From Lamellibrachia satsuma (lineage: Eukaryota; Annelida; Polychaeta; Sabellida; Siboglinidae), in contig BSQZ01000028.1 of the NCBI GenBank assembly GCA_033239005.1, forward strand, positions 6,440,411-6,504,410: DNA of 64,000 bases, in the 5' to 3' direction. The position numbers and the translations under genes were made by a program. A model generated the notes under the pieces. The model was not told the origin of the DNA and did not search any database. It worked only from the letters and a program-made list of their open reading frames with translations. Positions 9,575 to 22,757 of this stretch are shown here, piece after piece. Numbering within the stretch: position 1 is the stretch's first letter; each line of letters begins with the position of its first letter.

Positions 9575-12311
9575 GCGACCATTGTGGAATTCCAAATTTT
9601 ACCCCTTCTCCATCCATCTAAAAATAAGCAATCAAATTCTAACTACACTTGGTCTGACAGCTCTATATTTAGCATCCCAACACTCCATACATCACAAAAT
9701 ACAGGCTTAATTTTCGCCACAAACCCCCAAAACACCTCAACCCCCGAACGTCACAAGAAAATCCAAGGAAATTAACACACTTAAAGGAATTTCGATAAAT
9801 ACCAACAGCGTTAAGAGCATAGAAAAAGCAACCAAACTAAAAGACACTATTCAATCTAATAACCCAGACATCACAGTTGAAACTAAATTAGATGAAAACT
9901 ATGCTACATACTCTTTTCTCCCACCTAACTATGAGGCCATCAGAAAGGACAGGAATGTCCATGGCGGTGGAGTCCTTATAGCCTTCCGTGACAACATTGT
10001 AGCTGAACCCCTCCAAAATTTAAACTCAAATTGTGAAACAGTTTGGACGATAATTCACTTTGCACTTAACAAATGCATATATTTTTCATCTTATTATCGA
10101 CCCCCAATTGACCACCTCCAATCCCTTGAAGCTCTCTATGAATCCCTAAATAAGCTATACAGATCACGCAAAAATTCCCCCTAATGTATTCATAGCTGGG
10201 GATTTTAACCTCACTGATATCAACTGGACAAATCACCAGACCACTAATAACAGCACTGCTAGCAAGCATAACAAACTACTAGAAATAACTAATGACTTTG
10301 GGCTGCAAAACATGGTAAACGACCCCACACGTATCGTTTCTGGTAACATTCTTGACCTCATACTCGCCTCAAATCCCTCCATTATCAGCAACACCCATAC
10401 CACTCCTGGTATGAGCAATCACGAATCCGTGACCTTCAATGTCAACTTAAACCCAGTTCGCAACAGGAACCCCCCACCAAGTTTATAGTTACAAATAAGA
10501 AGACTGGAACAAACTCAAAGAAGATATAGACAAACTAAATCGTGAGTACTTCGACATTGAGCCCAACTCATAGGATATAGACACAAACTGGACCTTCTTT
10601 CGCAAACGTCTGACTACCTTGATTAACAATAACATACCTAGACGATACACCAAAGTGAAAACCCACCTCCGCTGGACAACACGTGAACTAATTAGAATGC
10701 AGAGAAGACGTAACAAAAGCTACAAAAAGACAAAGCAAACTGGACCAAACGGCGACTGGGAAAATTTAAGGAACTCAGAAAGCAAGCTAAAAAAAGCGCT
10801 AGCAAAATCTTACAAATACTATGTTAACAACCACATTGGAGACAGCCTGGAAACTAATCCTAAACGATTCTTGTCATTTATTAAGGCAAATAAACGAGAA
10901 AATATTGGCATTCCCACACTTCGAGTAAACGACCAGCCAATAATAAATGATCGTGATAAAGCAAATGCCCTCAACAACCAATTTAGTTCTGTATTTATCC
11001 AAGAAAAGCACCCCATCCCCCAAATAGCCCCATTCTCGAAATTGGCATAGATGGTGTAATAAAGAGTCCTTAAAGAAACTGCAAAGCAGATAGCTTCCAT
11101 TATCACCCAAATTTTCGAAAAATCATACAACACACGAAAACTTAATACACAAAAAAGCCACAAATCTGATCCTGCTAACTACATACCTATATCACTAACC
11201 TGCATCCTCTGTAAAGTGATGGGACATAATCATCCTAAGCAATATGTGGAAGCACCTGCATAATCATAACGTCATTCTCCACTTCCAACACGGATTCCAG
11301 TTGGGACTGTCTTGTGAATCGCAAATCACTGAGACAGTCCATGATTGGATGACTGCTATAGACAACAAGACCCAAACTGACGCAATCCCGCTTGACTTTG
11401 CCAAAGCCTTCGACAGAGTCCCTCACCTACACCTTCTATCAAAATTGACCTCCTACGGAATCACTGGAAACACAAAAAATTTGATCAAATCTTTTCTATC
11501 CAACCGCAAGCAGAGAGTCTCAGTTAACGGAGCCCTGTTGGACATCACAGATGTCACATCTGGTGTTCTACAGGGTTCAGTTCTAGGACCTGTCCTCTTC
11601 TTACTCTACATAAATGACATAGAAAGGAACGTAAAATCTTCCATACGCCTTTTTGCAGATGACAGTATTATATATGGTAAAATTTCTTCCAAAACTGACC
11701 ACGAAATTTTCCAAACTTACATTAACCAACTCCAAACATGGTCAGACAAATGGCAAATGGAATTTAATGTATCTAAATGTGTCCACCTTCCAATAACAAA
11801 CAAAATTAAACCCAGCTCACATAAGTACTCGTTTTTTGGCCAGCCACTATCTACTGTATCCAGCCACTCACATCTCGGAGTAAAATTGGATTCCAAATTA
11901 ACATAGACAAATCACGTCAGTGACATAACTTCAAAAACTTCGAAAGTTTTAGGCATGATTAAACGAACTATTGGCCCATGTAAACCCGAAGTTAAACGAA
12001 AAGCCTACAACATGCTAATCCGGCCAAAACTCGAGTATTTGTCATCCATATGGAATCCTCACACCATTTCACAAGTTAAAAGCCTTGAAAGAGTACAACA
12101 CTCTGCTGCCATATTTGTTAAAAATTATTACAGAAGGAACATAAATCCAGCAGATCTAATCACTGCCCTTGGATGGCCAACCCTTGAACGAAGACTTATT
12201 ATTAAACAAGCCACAACCTTCGACAAAATTCTAAATAACATTATTGAGATCACCCCCCCCTCCAGGCGTACTAACCCGCTCTCGAACCCGTGGACAATAC
12301 GTAGCCCCTAG
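9575..12311 (+). mobile_element. Jockey/CR1-like LINE ORF2: endonuclease plus reverse transcriptase, nearly full but frameshifted
   Basis: Domains run in order on the plus strand. A Pro/Ser-rich N-terminal piece (9560-9775) comes first. An AP-type endonuclease follows (9790-10440), with K-L-D-E, a GGGVLIAF block, YRPP and GDFNLTDINW, ending near a G-M-S-N-H-E block. A pre-RT linker spans 10619-11050. The RT (11244-11906) has D-F-A-K-A-F-D-R-V, VLQGSVLGPVLFLLYINDI and the catalytic F-A-D-D at about 11655. A C-terminal part follows at 11955-12311 (RPKLEYLSSIWNP). The domain set is complete, but frames change near 10180, 10490 and 11050, and stops occur near 11047 and 11905. It is an inactive, relatively young copy. 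Confidence 0.9.
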
Positions 12312-12649
12312 GTGTCAATGATCTTTTATTTTTATCCTCGAGCAATTCCCATATGGAATTACCAACATAAAAACCCAAATCATTTCAAAAAGCTATCATA
12401 GAACTCCCTTTCACCACACCTCCTTACCTAAACTGCCTTTAAAACACAGCAGCGTAAACTTATGGTGTGGGTGTGGAGACAATTTTTCAACTGACATCCT
12501 ATACATAAAATAGATAAAAATATCAATTATAAAACCCTTTCACTAACATTAAAGATACCAGTCTTTTAGTTGTATGCACCACTCACAGCGCATGCGCACA
12601 CACCACCACAAACTCTTGCGCTAGCCCAAGATTGAGCTGTTTGGAGTGT
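12312..12649. other. no gene recognised, 3' flank of the LINE
   Basis: AT-rich sequence follows the LINE stop and probably includes its 3' UTR. No coding domain or tandem array is seen. Confidence 0.4.
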
Positions 12650-12782
12650 AACCACTTGAGACTTGAGATACTAAACATCCCCATGAATTCACCGAGCTAA
12701 CCGCAGAATTCAAGATGGCGTCCAAGATGTCGGCAACCCATTGATTTAACTTCTGAACCACTTATGCTAGAGGTCAAATATT

Positions 12783-12877
<95 letters not shown>

Positions 12878-12975
12878 TACTATAGTATAGTGTTTTCAGC
12901 TATGCTCTATCCAACTGACAATGGTAAGACATCCTAGAGTCATCAGAACGCGCATTCATTGCATTTTAAAACCGC
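12650..12975 (+). repeat. left arm of a 4.4-kb inverted-repeat unit, with embedded (TA)n
   Basis: It matches the reverse complement of 16810-17045. Shared blocks include GAACCACTTATGCTAGAGG (about 12758), CTATGCTCTATCCAACT (about 12900), an AAGATGG block (12713) and a CAGAAC block (12945). A TA dinucleotide run of about 90 bp (12783-12874) interrupts the arm. Arms are diverged, with small gaps. Confidence 0.75.
12783..12874. repeat. (TA)n microsatellite
   Basis: Uninterrupted alternating TA for about 90 bases, located inside the left arm of the inverted-repeat unit. Confidence 0.98.
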
Positions 12976-15900
12976 AGGAAAATGTTACAGTAAGACAGTC
13001 AGCCAGATTAGAGTAAAACAGTCAGCCAGCTTACTGTTGTGCTTGGTTGAAACAAACGACCAGATATGGATCTGATCTTGCTGGAACATGACTCACTGTG
13101 GTCTGCTTTCGAGATAAAGCTTACCGCATCCTGAAGAAGAAAAATAATGCACAAAAAAGCTGACATTAGGAGAACGAGATTATTAAAATGGAAGCTATGC
13201 TGGTCAGGAACTGACCTGCATCTCAATATCATCTCAATAATTATGCTACTCGGGTCTGCAGTCGGCACCGCTGATTGTGTTCGAGGCTGCTGGAGGAGCA
13301 GAACCACCAAGCTGTGGGTGCACTCACTGCAGTAGATATTGGTGGGCCTCTTCAAGCTCTTCTTATTTTTAATGTGGCCTGACAACTTTGCCCTGCTGCG
13401 TGTTTGCATAGAGGAAATGGTACCAGCATTCAATGCTGGCAGTCTCTATCTACAGCAGACGTGAAGCGTGAAAGCAGATGATGGGTGATGCTGAGTTTAA
13501 GATGTTTGCTGATAAGGGAATGTTCGTTGTTAAGAGGACATACCACTTCAACGGTGGAAATCGGGCAGTGTTTGATGAGAATGCTGAAAGTATCCAATCA
13601 CGGATTCTACCCTGGCAAAGTTCTCAATCTGTGCACACTGTATTGCAAGTGCAAGCTGGCTGGGGGGGGGGAGGCGCCGTCATACTGATTGTCTCAACAT
13701 ATCTGGGTGAATATTTTAACTTGGCAGCAATGGGTGAAAATTGACCCTCAAAATTAAACTACCAGCAATGTTTTTTTCTACGTTTTCCTATCATGTGTAA
13801 ATGTTTGGACATCCAAAACGTCAAATATTTAAAAAATCGGATCATCTTGGAGAAAGTTACAGGTTGACAAAAGTTGAGACCAAAAAACTATCAGAACGTC
13901 CGTGCCTATTTATGATTACCAAAACATTACGTATTATTTTTTTATTCTTTTAAATGGTTTGTGGTCTGTGTTCTGTGGAACATATGTGGTATCGATACTC
14001 TAAAATTATTAGATCCTGCTATTTTTCCTTGTTACGTTTTCTCCGGTTTAATGTAGTCAAAATAGATACTTTATTTAGTAGATTTCGGTACGCAACGTTT
14101 CATTTAACATATAAATACATAGCAGCAGTCTAAAATAAGGAACAAAATTGTCCCAATTGCCTAACATGTTTTCGTTTCATGTCTGTGAATTTATGTTTGC
14201 TGAAGCAAATATTATTTATGATGGAACATTTATTCTACTACCACATTTTTCGTCACGGACGTTCCGCTTTTCTTTGTTATTTTCCAAATTCCATAAATGT
14301 TATTTGGGGTTCAAAATTTTTTGGTTAATGTACGGGTTTTGATCGTTGTTTTAACTATAGTATGTGGAGACGATATTATAAAGACATGCAACAAATATGC
14401 ATTATGATATGCAAATGATTACAAACTGTAATTTAATAAAACATACAACAGACAATATTGATCCAATGTACACCTGTGTACATTTAGCAGATACTTCTCC
14501 GTCACGGACGTGCTTGGGAGACTGCAGGCCGGTGTCACGGCTCTTGCGCTGTGCTGCATGACGGCTGGGGAGTAATCATCCCGACAGGGACACTGACAGG
14601 TTCACTGCAAGTATCATCATCAGACGCCAACTTCGAACTGTTGTGCTCGAGGCCGGAGACGCTCCATTCTGGGGTCTTGTACTTGGACGTTAACTTCTCA
14701 AGCCGCCACACTTGCAACTGCATTCCAGTGCAGTGGCAGCGCCGACTCCATCTCCACCTTCAGCTCCACCTGCAATTCCAACAGAGAGGAGACGGTCCAG
14801 AAGACTCGACACCTCATAATACACAGACACCACCGTGGAGCTGGCCGAGGGTGCCAGGCCAGGCCACTGTGGAGCTGGCTGAGGGTGTCAGGCCAGGCCA
14901 CTGTGGAGCTGGCTGAGGGTGTCAGGCCAGGTCACCGTAGAGCTGTCTGAGGGTGCCAGGCCAGGCCACCGTGGAGCTGACTGAGGGTGCCAGACCAGAC
15001 CACCGTGGAGCTGGCTGAGGGTGCCAGACCAGTTCACCGTGGAGCTGACTGAGCGTGCTAGGCCAGGCCACCGTGGAGCTATCTGAGGGTACCAGGCCAG
15101 GTCACCGTGGAGCTGTCTGAGGGTGCCAGGCCAGGTCACCGTGGAGCTGTCTGAGGGTGCCAGGCCAGGTCACCGTGGAGCTATCTGAGGGTACCAGGCC
15201 AGGCCACCGTGGAGCTGACTGAGGGTGTCAGGCCAGACCACCGTGGAGCTGGCTGAGGGTGCCAGACCAGGCGGTATAAATAAATAATCACGGACGTTCC
15301 GCAAAAACGAACTGTCCGTGACTTTTTGTTTTTCTGGTCCATTCTTCTTATTAAATAAAATTTTTTTCTCAATTGTTCCTGGTGTATATAACCACACTTT
15401 CACGATGCTTTCTGTGTGGTAATGTTGCGATTTGCGAAGATAAGATACGACGGAACGTCCGTGACGTTGTTTTTATGAGAGGGATATTATTGGTCACGGA
15501 CGCTTTGAAAAAAATCCTAAATATTGTTCCACCTAAAAAACATAATAAAACCTGAAAGAACATTTTCAACTTTTACATTATTCATAGATTACAGCAAAGC
15601 ACACATAAAGAATAGTGCACTCTAAGCAGTCAAACCAAGTCTTCTATTTATTATGACACTGGCAATTATTGAAATGCCAAAAAGAACAGTGTTTTTAATA
15701 GTTCTCAATGTTCAGAAATTCAAATAAAATAGAAATATTCAGATAACTATGAAATATTACACACGTTCACAAAGCTTAAAACGTCACTGGCGCACTGAAA
15801 ATGTTTAAACACAGCAATAGAGCACTGTGTTCAAGTCGTGAGCTTAAGAATGCATGTTGAGCTGCTTTTCCCAATTGCTGCCAAGTTAAAATAATCACCA

Positions 15901-16809
15901 ATCTGGGGGTTTCCAATCCAGAGCTGGGTGTCGCCAACGACACTGACATCCTGGTAACGCCGGTGAACCAGGTCAGTGGCACACACGACAGTACGTACAT
16001 GGAGCGAGGCCTCGCTTCCCGTGTCAACGTTCTCGACAACCATGAGAAGCTCTAACGAGCTACCTGCTGTTCAACCATACTGTTTCTGGGCGCGACTGTG
16101 TCAGCACTCTTCGACAAGGATCAGAATTAGACTGTGCTGCATAATGTGAAGAAGATTTTGGAGAACATCTGCTGCATGGAAGCTTTCGTCAGTATTTACA
16201 GTAAAATGGAACATCGCGACAGCTGGAGAAAGGTTCTTGATAACACTGTACGTACGGCACCAGATGACGGCTCTGGATGCCCTTAGATATAAGCTCTACA
16301 TTAGAGCCACCAGGAAGTGTAAACTGTCTCTGGCTACTGCGGCTGCCTGGCAGTATTCCTTCTGCACCTACCACGCTGGGCAGCAATGGTGTGGAAACAC
16401 CCTGCCTCCCACTGACTGGGGCTGGTCATTGCAAGGTGATGGACAACTGGGTCTTGTAGCAAGCGACACCCCCTCCCCACCTTAGACAATTTAGCTCCTC
16501 TGCATGGTTTCTTGTGGCTGTAAGGGTCATTGGGGAAGATATGTGGATAAAGAAAGGTGGGGCTGTACTGCAGTGGACAATCGTGTTTCAACACCTACAC
16601 ACAGGATGAATCTGACACGGTGGGATTGATGGTACAGCTTTATGCAACTGGGGCTGATTCCGCAGTAGTGTGAATGTATTGATAGCATAGCATCTCGTTG
16701 AGGTGGTTTGTCTATATCAGCATGTAACGTTGAATTGAATATTACATAAGTTGTATGTAATAAAACGATTGAACTTTAATATTTTATTCGCCTTTTCCTT
16801 TTTAGATTT
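12976..16809. other. interior of the inverted-repeat unit; no protein recognised
   Basis: Several open frames of 60-140 codons occur (13008-13433 minus, 13478-13744 plus, 15776-16043 minus), none with a domain I recognise. A short block reading TATTTTAACTTGGCAGCAAT appears at about 13711 (plus) and again inverted at about 15885. That suggests a decayed duplicated segment. A repeated GTCACGGACG motif and a 34-nt minisatellite lie inside. It may be the body of a decayed DNA transposon; this is inference. Confidence 0.4.
14847..15272 (+). repeat. 34-nt GC-rich minisatellite
   Basis: About 12 to 13 copies of a 34-nt unit, GAGGGTGCCAGGCCAGGCCA followed by CCGTGGAGCTGACT, with starts at 14847, 14881, 14915 and onward. 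It is much richer in GC than its flanks. Copies differ by few bases. Open frames across it on both strands are products of the repeat. Confidence 0.95.
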
Positions 16810-17045
16810 GGCCTGATTAGATTCAAAACTTAAATAAATGCATGTTCTGGTTACTATAGAATGTTTAGTGGTGTTAGTTGGATAGAGCATAGTGGAAAAC
16901 CCTACCCTAGACATCAACATTTGTCCTCTAGCATAAGTGGTTCGGAAGTTATATAGTTAATAGAGATCCCCCATCTTGGATTCTGTGTTTAACTCAAGGC
17001 GGATTGATAAGGATTTATAGTTTGTTACTCTAGACTCATTCGGGG
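16810..17045 (-). repeat. right arm of the 4.4-kb inverted-repeat unit
   Basis: This is the reverse complement of the left arm at 12650-12975. The block CCTCTAGCATAAGTGGTTC lies at about 16923, and AGTTGGATAGAGCATAG at about 16876. Together the arms delimit a unit of about 4.4 kb. Confidence 0.75.
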
Positions 17046-17154
17046 ATCTGTGGTACAAAAATAAACTTTTTTATTGAACTTTTAAGTTTTACCTAAAACT
17101 CCTGGACTACTTGTTCTTAATTGTTCTTCAGTAGACTCTCTCGCTCGACCGCAA

Positions 17155-17262
17155 TGACGGACTCTCTCGACCACATGTATGAACTGTCTCGACCACATGT
17201 ATGAACTGTCTCGACCACATGTATGAACTCTCTCGACCACATGTATGAACTCTCTCGACCAG
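17155..17262 (+). repeat. 22-nt tandem repeat
   Basis: Four to five copies of a 22-nt unit, CTCTCGACCACATGTATGAA plus CT, alternating CTCTC/TGTC at one position. Confidence 0.9.
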
Positions 17263-17384
17263 AGTGACAACCGAACGTTCTCCACCACAAAGGCGGATGA
17301 GCTCGAGCGAATGGTATCTTCTTCTTGCATATGATGCGGGGGAGGGTAGTAAAGCGTCAAATTATAGGTCCCGAAGTCAGGCGA

Positions 17385-17775
17385 GTTCTGGCCCGTTCAA
17401 CCTGGTGGGATATGGATGAATTCCCTTAGTCTGCAAGGCGTCGCGTCCCACCTTCTCGTCAAAGCTTCGTTTGTACATGTTGTCCTACTCTTCTCGGGCG
17501 TGCTCCGAGAAGGGGGGTAGAAATCGCAGACGCTTTCGTCTAGGTGCAGTTGTTGTCACCATGGTGTGTAGTGTGTGTTGGTCATCTGCTTCGGCAAGAC
17601 GAGCTAGTGCGAGGCATTGTTTGATTCGATGGATGTCTAGGGGCGTTATCACAGTGTCGACTGGCAGCATGACCGTTGGTGTCGATCGGATGCATCCAGA
17701 CACTATGCGGAGGCTGTTGTTTAGTGCTGCGTCAAGTCGGTGTGTGCGGGCAGCGCATGGTATGACGTTTTAAGA
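17385..17775 (-). mobile_element. LINE C-terminal fragment
   Basis: The minus-strand translation reads SGCIRSTPTVMLPVDTVITP, then DIHRIKQCLALARLA and DDQHTLH. This is the pattern of the RT-downstream region (T-G-C-x-R-P-T-P-x-x-L-P-V-L-x-x-I) of several LINE clades. It is a short, isolated remnant. Confidence 0.65.
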
Positions 17776-18265
17776 CGCGTAATACTGTTTTTGTAAGTAT
17801 TACATACGCGTTCCATATGCTCTATCCTATACAGTGGTGCCTTTCACATTGTTGAATCAAACGTGCTTGCACGATTCGGTCGGAATTTGTTATTTACGTC
17901 ATGACGTGGCCATCGCGTACACATGGACCAGTGCGTTTGATGATGACGGAACTATTATTTACATTACATCGTCCTTCAGCTTCCACACGCGGGGTGCATC
18001 GCTGCAGTTATCCTCCACTTAAAAGACCTCCACCAAACCCGATCCTGTGAGAGTTCCTTAGCTAATTACGATTTGAAACAATGGCAGACGAAAAATTGCG
18101 AGCGTTCGTGGCGTCAACAGTAGCACACATAGTTTACTAATGACATCGAAAGTATTGTTTACGTCATCCCGTACATAATGGAAGACAAACATTTTATAAT
18201 GTTAAAACCAATTGACAAAATTAATCGAATGGGATGACATAGAACATTGTCGCTAACTTTTAATT
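17776..18265. other. no gene recognised
   Basis: A short spacer between two LINE fragments of opposite strand. No repeats or domains are evident. Confidence 0.4.
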
Positions 18266-18267
18266 GT

Positions 18268-19100
18268 ATGAAATAAACGTATTATTATTGGCACTAAACA
18301 ACAACGAAATAGAGTCATCAGCCATTTTCCAGTTAAACTGCTTGGCAGTGATACATTCCCATCAGATACTGTTCGCAATCTTGGTGACTTGACAGTGACT
18401 TCAACTTTCGCCAGCATATTTCTCAAGCATGTAAATCCTGTTTCAATCATATTCGTGATCTCCGTCGAAATCGGCGTCACATATCTATATCTACTGCTAA
18501 AACAATATCAACGGCATTAATTAGTAGCCGTCTTGACTATTGTAATTCACTACTAACTAACATTGCTAAAAGAGACTTGGCTAAACTCCAACGAGTACAA
18601 AATTGTCTGGCACGTGTGGTTCTCAGGGCGCCTCGGTTTTCACCGTCAGTACCATTACTTCAACAGTTACATTGGCTTCTAGTTTCTTATCGAATTAATT
18701 TTAAGCTGTTCACTTTTACACAATAACCACCCTACTTGGCTAGTCTCCTGCATCTTTCAAATATCCCTAGGCAGCTAAGATCATCAATTTCACAACTTAT
18801 TGTACCTAAAACAAAACTTAACTTCGGTAAACGTGCTTTCTCTGTCCCTAGGGTCTGGAATGAACTCCCTATCACTTTGAAAACATCTGAAACTACTGCT
18901 CTTTTTCGAAAAAAACTCAAGACATATCTATTCCAAATTGCATTTCCACCATAAATGTTCGGTTTTCCCTCGTTCTGATACTGACTTTTGCGCGTCCCTG
19001 TTCACGATTATGCTTAATGATTCTGTTTTGTTGCGCCTCTGAGCTCAGGTTCCTGAGGATATAGGCGCCACAGAAGTTAATTATTATTAGTATTATATTT
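18268..19100 (+). mobile_element. LINE 3' end (RT C-terminal domain) with ATT-type tail
   Basis: The plus-strand translation gives FPVKLLGSDTFPSDTVRNLG, then H-I-R-D-L-R-R-N-R-R-H-I, then SSRLDYCNSLL and LQRVQNCLARVVL. A W-N-E-L-P segment and K-L-K-T-Y-L-F finish the protein at 18954. The following 3' UTR ends in TTATTATTAGTATTAT near 19080-19095. Frame changes near 18420 and 18725 break it. A related family is seen at 57.1-58.4 kb. Confidence 0.85.
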
Positions 19101-19790
19101 GCGATATGCATCCCCCTGTAATCGTGCTAGAAGGATGGCGACTACTCCGCACATATATATTTATATGTCACGGTAGCGAACAACATCCAAGTAATTTACA
19201 GTTTTCTCATCGCTGCGCCGATGATATAATCTACTTGAAGTATTCATACTATTGACAAGTTGCTGCGCTGATCGTTGAAGACGAGATACCAATTGCAGTT
19301 TCTACGCTCTTTCCTGGATAGAGTATGTTTTATGGGGCAAGTTCTTCAACACGTATGCATAGTAGCACGTTGCATTGACTTGTTAGTTCAGTTATCTCCA
19401 TCGCATTCTTACTCAATAGTATCCGATGATATGACGATATGAGACAACCTTCAAAATGTGTAATTAGCATGTATTGACATGACCGCTGATAGCTAAATTA
19501 CAAACTCAACGCATCACGCATTTGTTCACCAGAATTAACATGTTCTGAGTTAGGCTAAAATCTCGAAAAAGTCAACACTGAAGAAGACTTGCCAATTCAA
19601 TAAAACACATAATTTAAAAATAAAACAGTAAAAAATACTAGCTAGATGGACAAATCACAAATTGTGTATGATCGAGTATGTGCATGTGTTAACACTTCGA
19701 TCAGCCTCCAACATATCACACAAAAAGCAACACAGGTCCGTATGTCCCTCCGGTTGAGCTGTGTAGCTACACTCGGTAATCGTTTACTTA
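19101..19790. other. no gene recognised
   Basis: Intergenic or decayed repeat sequence. No domain or array is apparent. Confidence 0.4.
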
Positions 19791-19792
19791 AC

Positions 19793-19893
19793 TGGCCTAA
19801 ATTATTACGGCTTTATGCCGACGGTTTTTACAGCATTTTTGTACCTGAATGCATTCCTTACATCATTCCGCATATGTTCCAGTAAAAAAGTTC
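19793..19893 (+). repeat. left copy of an inverted repeat (partner 24603-24697)
   Basis: It begins TGGCCTAAATTATTACGGCT and ends in CATATGTTCCAGTAA. The reverse complement recurs at 24603-24697 with a few substitutions. It may be a terminal inverted repeat of a DNA transposon spanning 19.8-24.7 kb, or two copies of one repeat. Confidence 0.75.
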
Positions 19894-20327
19894 ATATATT
19901 CTTTAAAAATATTGTGTTTTAGGCCACTTTTAATCAGTTTTACACATCAAAACAGCGGAACCGATTGCATGATAAACATGGCGCGTGTACGATTTGCGCA
20001 TTAGTCACGCCTCGGTGCCATCAGAACCGCGAACGCGATGTTTGTGTGTACTGGGCATACAATTACGCAACGTAAAAAAAAATTAAGAGAAAAAATTTAG
20101 AAAATATAGGCTCTAAAAATGTTTCAAACGAAGAAATTCTAGAAACAAATTTGAAACATTCTCCACAGTTTTCATATTAAACGCAACATTTGTAGAGCAC
20201 ATACAGTCACTGCTAACGTAATATTTCATATTTTATTTAATTAAATATTTGATGTTGCAAATATTATTTGTATGACAATTATGTGGTCGATATTAGATGT
20301 TATGCGCATGCGCAACTACAAGGGGAC

Positions 20328-20556
20328 ATCTAATTGCAAGTCATTGTAAATATAATTTAATTTAAAAGAATGCATGGTTTAAATTATCTGTCGTTTGGTG
20401 AGCAAAGGTTATTGTTTTTGTAATTAAAACATACTTATGATATTGCATGTCATGCGCATCTTTAAATGGACAATTCATTGTATGTCATTGTTAATATAAT
20501 TAAATTTAAAAGAATGCAGGGGTTAAATTATCTGTCGTTTGGCGAACAAAGGTTTT
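20328..20556 (+). repeat. two-copy tandem duplication, unit about 146 bp
   Basis: The segments at about 20333-20410 and 20475-20556 share TAATTAAATTTAAAAGAATG-like and TTAAATTATCTGTCGTTTGG blocks in the same order. Minor substitutions separate them. Confidence 0.85.
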
Positions 20557-22662
20557 TTTTTAAATTATGCTGACATTGCATGTCTGGTTTCCTTCTGATG
20601 GGGAGGGGTATTGTTGGGAGGGACGGAGGGAGGGAGGTATTCTGTGTTGTCCGTTTTCGCAGCAATATCCTGCGGAGAAATCGTGATGTGGTACCGCCTT
20701 GCCATTAATGGGAAGAAGAAGATATAGCTCAGAAATAATTTTAATTATTCATATTAAATAACATTAATTACTTTCTCATAATACCCTTGAATTAAAAGCA
20801 TCCTTTCATTGCGCATACACACATTCAACAAAATATGTAACATTAATTTACATATTAATAATTAATTAATCAACGTGCTACACTATTGTAACTGCTAGTG
20901 TGATTTTGACGTGTAATAAATAAAACACAACAGTTTACAGTTATTTAGCTTTCTTAGAGGGATGGAGTCGTCATAGAGTATTCAGTATCATTGCCACAAT
21001 ACTTACGTAAAACAGAAATGTATTATTATCATTATGGGACTACATAACTTTTCATTATCATTATCATTGCCATCAATGGCCAGTTATATGTAAAGAACTC
21101 CATGAACCAACTATTGTAAAAGTTTCTTATATTTATTTGAATGCAAATGTCGCAAAGTAACAATGGTGTTTTAAAGCTGTCTGCTGGTGTAACTCATACT
21201 GCTGCTTGGCGGGTTTATTGATACAGATGTTAAAGACAGTAAGCTTACCTCTGGTCTGGAACTCACATCAGTGAAGTGACCACCAACGAATGAATGGCGT
21301 CAATTAAAAGCCTGTCCCCATCAGGAGGCTAGTTTGAAAAGGACAGTTAGGTGCGGACTCTTGATAAGCCCATGGTGTCCTTGTCTGCTTGCCATCTGGG
21401 CCTTTGCCTTGGATGGCAATCTTGTTAAATATTGTTACAAATGGAGTACGGACATAACTCCTCATGGACAAAACCCCTAACGATCATTATTATTTTGACC
21501 TTGCAGTAATGCAACATAATTTGTCTGCATCTTGTTTATTTCAAATAATTCAGTCACGTACATATTAACACTTCATATGTATTGAATAGGAGAAATACAT
21601 GATGTGGCTAATTGCGTATAAGATGATCTTTACACTTTTTATTATACAAAATCAGTAGACCTAGCTTCACATCACAACATACATTTCTTTTGTCCGGAGA
21701 TGGTAATGTAGGTATACAGACACACCTACTCCGGATATAATTCCCCTACCTAAATGGAGACTAGGACTAAAAAACTTCCTCACATAACTACAAAAAAATA
21801 CAACATGTGGTATATGTAATAACCTTTATTTGCATTGTAAAAAATTAGTTACACATCTTTATTATGGGAGGGGGGGCGAGTGCTGAGTATGAGTACACCA
21901 CCTGTAACATGGCTAATCCGGCACAGGCTTTATACAATTTTCCTGTTATTGTTGTTCCGATTAATGCTTTGTATAAATTATATACCCGTATGTAGGCACA
22001 TGCAGATATAAGGTAAATTGCTGTAGGAAATCCTTGTCCAAACCTAAATAATAACACTATTTAGTAAGTATTTACATCGAGGCACTTGCACAAAAGAAAT
22101 TGTGTGGCATTTACACGTACTGCCTGACTGGCGCATAACCGTCGAATACACATTGAATGCACAGGATTATGTATCCGCTGGATGTGAGCTGTGAATGTGT
22201 TATCAGTCATTCGATCAAGAAATGTGTATTCAGACAAATCCAGTGATACTACAACTGCACATAGACACAGCATATACGTAAAAAGCAATACATATGTGGT
22301 TTAGTTACTCACCAGTTTAGAAATATAAAAAACTAAATATGTATTTGGTGTTCCCCAAAATATTAATATGCATATAATTTAATTATTATTTGTAAATTAT
22401 TTAAATGAACATGTTAATGTAAAGAGAGTACATTAAATTGTAAATTTATATAAATTGACTTAAATTTATATAAATTGACTTAATAAAATTTTTGTGTGAA
22501 ACACAAGACGGCAGAGCTGGGATAAAAGTATTTAATGACAGTAGTTTTCACATAACGTATATACACAACAAGTCAATTGGCAACAGTTGTGGTACAATAT
22601 AATAATAATGCATGTATACACAGTGAAACATAAACTGTCCATAAAGTTAGCAACACTAGAAT

Positions 22663-22757
22663 GTTTGCTAATTGTCCCAGCATGCTGTTTGCTAATTGTC
22701 GCAGCATGCTGTTTGCTAATTGTCCCATCATGCTGTTTGCTAATTGCCCCATCATGT
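22663..22757 (+). repeat. 24-nt tandem repeat, four copies
   Basis: The unit is GCTGTTTGCTAATTGTCCCA plus GCAT, repeated four times with G/C and A/T variants. Confidence 0.92.

Noticed and set aside
17812..19330. Possible further inverted pair with a TATGCTCTATCC-like word (17817 and 19318)
   Set aside because: Only about ten bases match, and similarity does not extend as it does for the 12.65/17.05 kb arms.
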